Source of the DNA: Amphibalanus amphitrite
Taxonomy: Eukaryota; Arthropoda; Thecostraca; Balanomorpha; Balanidae
Assembly (NCBI RefSeq): GCF_019059575.1
Contig: NW_024881523.1
Location: 124,001 to 188,000, forward strand
Reading direction: 5' to 3'
DNA length: 64,000 nucleotides
Shown: one piece after another, positions 60,126 to 64,000 of the stretch
Numbering within the stretch: position 1 is the first letter of the stretch
How the letters are laid out: each line of letters begins with the position of its first letter
Position numbers and translations under genes: made by a program
Notes under the pieces: generated by a model
Told to the model about the DNA's origin: nothing
The model's input: the letters and a program-made list of their open reading frames with translations, nothing else
Databases searched by the model: none

Positions 60126-60329
60126 TAAAGCGAAAGAAGCAGAAGACAGTAGATTCTTCAGAACTGCTTTTTAATTTTGTATGTTATTTTTAACGCATGA
60201 TTGCAATGCAAAGTCACGCACAAGGGGTCGTTTCAGGAAAGATAAAACATCTACAATATGAGCTTCAATATCATGATATGGATTTTAATAGGTCCGTCCG
60301 GATTCGCAGTCTGGGTCAGAGTCAATATG

Positions 60330-60385
60330 TGAAGCGGGAGTCCGAGTCGGAGTCACCCGAAAATCCATCGACTCTGCAGCCCTGT
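60330..60385 (-). repeat. Truncated GGAGTC-type repeat
   Basis: Carries GAGTCGGAGTCACCCGAAAA and ends ATCGACTCTGCAGCCCTG, the same terminus as the tandem copies at 42732-42996. Its other end is missing. Confidence 0.65.
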
Positions 60386-60433
60386 ACCTACCTGACCATA
60401 AAGAGATGCTGCTTCACATTGCTTTGTGGGATC

Positions 60434-60684
60434 AGAGGGCTGTTCACGGGCCCTGTGTGCGGTCGGACCGCACACAGCCTCCAAGCTCCGCCCACTGCGT
60501 CCCTACGTCAGCCTTCCGTCACCGCACACAGCGATCGCTGTGGCCGGTCGGGACTGGCCACAGCGGACCGTCCACCGCACGCAGCCGTGACGTCAGAACC
60601 GCCTACCCATCCCCTACCCCCACGCCTGCTGGACGCACCGCACACAGCGCACGCAGCAGTGTGCGGTGCCCGTGAACACCCCTC
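60434..60684. mobile_element. GC-rich MITE with GTTCACGGGC termini
   Basis: Inverted ends AGAGGGCTGTTCACGGGC and TGAGGGGTGTTCACGGGC (right end reverse-complemented) enclose about 215 bp rich in CCGCACACAGC motifs in both orientations. No clear target duplication. Confidence 0.6.
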
Positions 60685-61101
60685 AGGTTATATTCTCTGA
60701 TAAGTGATGACACCAGACACATTCATTGTGCATTAGAATCATGTATAGAAACAAACAACAAACAGGATTGGTGATTGGTGGATCACATGATAGAAGTTAT
60801 TTCTGAGTTATGGTAGTAAGTGCTTGTTTCAAATTATGAAGGTCATGAATGATGATCCTGCTAAGGCCAAACTGAGTGATTATATTTCACTTAATGCTCA
60901 ATGCGGTTGTTTGCTTATTCTGGGCATGAAGTTCTGATCAAAGTGGCATGGTTGCAACGTGCATCATGAGGAAGACTGAACAGGATGAGTTGATCCTGTC
61001 AATAGTCATTCATTATGGTGCATCCAATTCCATGAGAATGCTCGTTTTCAAAGTCACCTGATGGAAGCTGTGGCATGTGGATGCCACTCATCAGTTAGCA
61101 G

Positions 61102-61800
61102 TTGTTTCCATCGCCGAGGTCGGGCCGCTCTGCTGACACCCGGTGTTGCCTGTGTGCCACCAGGAGTGCGCTCAGCGTGCTGCGGTGCCGGCTGGCGGCG
61201 GGCCGGCCGCCGGTCCTCTGTTCGCCGCGCCTGCTGCCGCCGGCCGGCCGGACCGTGTGGCGCGGCCCGGCGGCTCACTCTCGCGCTCTGGTGGTGCTGG
61301 ACGACCTGCGCCAGCTGCCGCAGTCGCCGCGGCCGGCGCTGCTGTTGGGCGCCGCCGGCCTGCTGCCGTTCGCCGCCGCGCCCGTGCTGATGCTGCGCAC
61401 CGGCCACTTCAGCGCCGAGCTGCTGCACGCCCAGCTGGCGTACGGCGCGTGCATCCTGTCCTTCCTGGGCGGCGTGCGCTGGGGCGTGACGCTGCCGGAC
61501 GGCGCGCCGCAGCGGCCCGACTGGGCCAACCTGACGCGCAGCGTCACACCCTCGCTGCTGGCCTGGGCCGGCCTGCTGGCTCCGCCCAGCGCCGGCGGCC
61601 TGATGCTGATCGGCGGCCTCGGCCTGGCCGGCTACTGGGATATGGTGATGTACGGCTACCCGGCCTGGTTCAAGGCGCTGCGCTTCTGTCTGAGCGTGGG
61701 TGCCATCCTGTCGCTGTGGACGGCGCTCATGTGCAAGTGGTTCCTGGTGGACCAGGAGAAGGCGGCTGCCAAGCCCGAGGGCGACTCCGCGAGCCAGTAG
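61102..61800 (+). CDS. TMEM69: TMEM69-like multi-pass membrane protein (DUF3429), terminal exon
   Basis: The frame ends at 61800. Family features are clear from about residue 75: PALLLGAAGLLPFAAAPVLM (first hydrophobic helix), AQLAYGACILSFLGGVRWG, NLTRSVTPSLLAWAGL, GGLMLIGGLGLAGYWDMVMY, YPAWFKALRFCLSVGAILSL. That gives five or so membrane helices; the biochemical role of the family is not established. The nominal ATG at 61102 gives 232 aa, but a good acceptor (GTGTGCCACCAG, exon from 61164) lies inside, so the true N-terminus probably comes from an upstream exon I could not place. Very GC-rich, like the other host exons. A polyadenylation signal AATAAA lies at 62524-62529. Confidence 0.8.
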   Translation: MFPSPRSGRSADTRCCLCATRSALSVLRCRLAAGRPPVLCSPRLLPPAGRTVWRGPAAHSRALVVLDDLRQLPQSPRPALLLGAAGLLPFAAAPVLMLRTGHFSAELLHAQLAYGACILSFLGGVRWGVTLPDGAPQRPDWANLTRSVTPSLLAWAGLLAPPSAGGLMLIGGLGLAGYWDMVMYGYPAWFKALRFCLSVGAILSLWTALMCKWFLVDQEKAAAKPEGDSASQ

Positions 61801-63067
61801 ACGGACCCGAGCTCTGACCAGGGTAACAGTAGACGAACTCTATCCGTGGCGCGAAATTCAGTAGAAGAGACCGTCTTGACGACCGAAATGGTAGAGGACT
61901 CTGCCCAGGATAACGACAGACGAGCCCCAGGTCTGACGAGGACTGTACTAGGAGAACCTCGCCGTGACGAGGTCGTCAGTTTATGAGACACGTCGGACGT
62001 GTGAGTGCTGTGAACCCTGCCGGTTTGGTTTTATTGCTCACTGCCAGGCGCCAGCGCGGTCTGGCATGATCGGACACCACTGACGTTTGGTCGCGGGTAT
62101 GAGTCGCTGGCAATAAGCTGAACGACCTCTAAGGCATTGGGATGGTTACTGAAGCTAATTCGCATCGGTGTGTGATAAACTTGATGACTGGTTGAAGCCT
62201 ACACGTGTGTTATTCGCTGCAACAAATCCCCGGGTGTATAGAACGAACAGCATTGAGGGACACTGCTGGCTCTAAGGCCATTTTCAGTTGCATGGATTGC
62301 GTCTGGCATACCAATCGGTATTAGAAACTTGATGGCTTGCATCCACCCTCTTTTTTATGAAATATCGATTCTTTGTTCTCCGTAGTGGTCAGCAACAATC
62401 TCCGATTGGTATTACTTCACTACCTTTTCTTCGTTTCTTACTGCCTATAGCCTGGCAGATAGGACGATGCAAAGATGATATAAGAGGGTCTCCCTCATGT
62501 GTGAAAATCACGTCTGTGTGTGAAATAAAATAAATGCTGCCAAGCTTAAGCTTTTATTGTCGTCCATTTTCGCGCATTCCTGAAAAATACGAGATTTGAT
62601 ATGCCTGCACGCAAATCGTACCTCCACAACCAAAGAAGGTGCGACCGAAACGTAACCTTCACAGAAGCAGGATAAGTACTTGGCTTGATGACTTGGCATG
62701 ACCCCGAGTAAATGACCAGGCAAAGGCTGCAACATTTTCATCCTTGTTGAATTTCGACGGCGCTATGTTGACAGGGATAACAATGAACTTACCCTCAAAC
62801 GCTAACTAACTACACCTTCTTACGCCCAATTTAGGCGGCAGGGCACACATTTCAGTAATACTGCAGGCTATTTCGACAGTACGGCAGTTCGACTATGGCG
62901 AACGCTGAACTGTCGAGATCGATTGCACTATTACTGAATTGTTTGTTTTATGTCTATATTTGACCGTGAAAAGGTGTATAGCTGTGTCGACGGCTTACAT
63001 CATTATTTGACAGCGCACTTTAATCACTATTCACACCTTCAAATCACCGGACGGCTGTGATTTTCAG
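61801..63067 (+). other. TMEM69 3' UTR and intergenic region
   Basis: The first 720 bases are probable 3' UTR up to the AATAAA at 62524. The rest, to the acceptor at 63066-63067, shows no coding frame I trust and may contain the unseen first exon of the next gene. Confidence 0.4.
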
Positions 63068-63396
63068 ACTCTCCCACATCGCCGATGAACTTCCAGCAGT
63101 CTCCGTTCCCGAAGCTGGACCCGGTGGTGTCCTGCTCCTCCTGGAGCCGACTGGACCGGCGGACGGATGCCGAGCAGGAGCTGCGTCTGCAGGAGCAGGA
63201 GCAGCTGGAGCTGCTGACCCGGCTGCGCCAGCAGGGTAGCGACGCGCTGCCGCTCGGACGCTCCACCGTCGACGGAGCCGACGAGGAGGATGAGGCGGAG
63301 GAGGACGAGTATGACGACGATGATAACGACGATGAGGAGGAGGATGACTCGGAGATGGCTGAGGATCTGGACCCTCCGATCGACCAGCGCTTCTGA
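63068..63396 (+). CDS. Small acidic coiled-coil protein, C-terminal exon
   Basis: An acceptor (GATTTTCAG, ending 63067) precedes an open frame; the first ATG at 63085 gives 103 aa, and the frame is also open back to the acceptor (SPTSP before the Met), so the exon may continue an upstream coding exon. Residues 29-50 (AEQELRLQEQEQLELLTRLR) form a short coiled coil; 66-92 are almost all Asp/Glu; the end is LDPPIDQRF. I do not recognise the family. No membrane segment or signal peptide. AATAAA at 63787-63792 would end the transcript. Confidence 0.6.
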
Positions 63397-64000
63397 GGCG
63401 CCGGTTACAGAGGAGGAACAGACCTCTGCACTGGCTCTCGCCTGCTGAACGAAGTTTGGTTCAGCATCTCCGTCTACGGAACTCTACCAAGTAGGTTATA
63501 CTGAGCTCTGAGCTGTCTGTGTTTCATGCTGATTTTGAGTTGTGCGTACCTATACTGATCATTGGTCGATGCTCGTCTAACGTGATACTGTGTTGTGCGG
63601 TGACCGGTGTGTCCCTCAGATTGTGTGTTCTGTGCGCTGTGATGCAGTGGTGTTCGCTAGTGTATGTAACTACGAGTGTATTCCTAATCTCGACTTGCTT
63701 TTAGTGCAGTATCCCATCAGCCATCAGTTACTGTCCTGAATATTACTTATCACCAGTGACAGGCCTTCATTATTTGGAAAGGGGCAAATAAAATAGGTCA
63801 TTACAATGTTGTTTTTAGCATTAGCCTTCTGAAGTTATCCGGCCCATCCTTTCGAAAGGCTTGAATATGGATAGCAAAGATCATTTACAGCGCCCCTTAG
63901 CATTAACTTCGTCTTATAGAGAATACTCCTTCGTGACTCCTTGGAAGGCGTATTGCATACACATGCCCGTTCATGTACATTATGTAATATGTACCAGAAT
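63397..64000 (+). other. 3' UTR of the acidic gene and flank
   Basis: Non-coding after the stop at 63396. The AATAAA at 63787 is the likely polyadenylation signal; the last 200 bases hold nothing I can identify. Confidence 0.45.

Larger units (their letters stand above)
56517..60128. mobile_element. Giant inverted-repeat element with telomeric repeats, unknown family
   Basis: Arms 56647-57379 and 58984-59716 are reverse complements over 733 bp with one visible difference (57047 against 59316), separated by a 1604-bp spacer (57380-58983) without a recognisable gene. From spacer outward each arm has: palindromic GTGTATATCACACC/GTGTAAATCACACC motifs; a TGACGTCA site; two CCAATGG boxes; a tRNA-like A/B-box unit with T-run; a 66-bp-stem hairpin; then TTAGG-type telomeric repeats. 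Further palindromic motifs extend beyond each arm (56517-56630; 59781-60120). No transposase, reverse transcriptase or integrase is seen, so it is either non-autonomous or a structure of another kind. Confidence 0.85.

Noticed and set aside
61143-61817. 224-residue Ala/Arg-rich frame overlapping TMEM69
   Set aside because: Shifted-frame shadow of the TMEM69 exon in GC-rich codons.

Overview
This is a eukaryotic nuclear window, most likely from an arthropod. Evidence: intron-split genes with animal splice sites, orthologues of animal genes (exocyst SEC6/EXOC3, ANKRD50, TMEM69), interstitial arrays of the arthropod telomere repeat TTAGG, and a dense mixed load of animal-type transposons. High exon GC and short introns would suit a crustacean, but the species cannot be fixed from the sequence.

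Layout. (1) 118-7109, minus strand: a complete 14-exon SEC6/EXOC3 gene (744 codons), with a 339-bp hAT-type element in intron 5. (2) 7.6-13.5 kb: a 5'-truncated CR1-like LINE and four TIR elements, including an exactly 1000-bp piggyBac-type MITE packed with nuclear-receptor half-sites. (3) 14.7-29.5 kb: GC-rich DNA without convincing coding exons, holding CpG-rich blocks, minisatellites, a higher-order repeat (27.3-28.6 kb) and two perfect dispersed repeats. It probably lies upstream of, or in a 5' intron of, ANKRD50. (4) 29635-30375: a second copy of the intronic hAT family, this one carrying a LINE reverse-transcriptase fragment. (5) 30757-35828, plus strand: a complete three-coding-exon ANKRD50 orthologue (1396 aa), with tandem duplicated decoy copies of its last coding exon's start in intron 2. 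(6) 37.8-38.4 kb, minus: an orphan Gly/Tyr-rich ORF. (7) 39.2-56.3 kb: a nest bounded by GGGGAGA...TGTAACA inverted termini with TA on both sides. It contains an hAT MITE (8-bp target duplication), a 3.1-kb long-TIR element with a possible 49-aa gene, and a full-length 6.58-kb LINE with intact ORF1, a long ORF2 and a 13-bp target duplication. (8) 56.5-60.1 kb: a giant inverted repeat with 733-bp arms differing at one base, each arm holding a long hairpin, a tRNA-like Pol III unit with terminator, a CRE and two CCAAT boxes, and ending in telomeric repeats. (9) 61-64 kb, plus: TMEM69 and a small acidic protein.

The three recognised genes act in vesicle tethering (SEC6), probably endosomal trafficking (ANKRD50) and an uncharacterised membrane role (TMEM69). 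Nothing suggests that they form a unit. The notable content is the mobile and repetitive DNA, above all the telomere-repeat palindrome at 56.5-60.1 kb, for which I recognise no described family.
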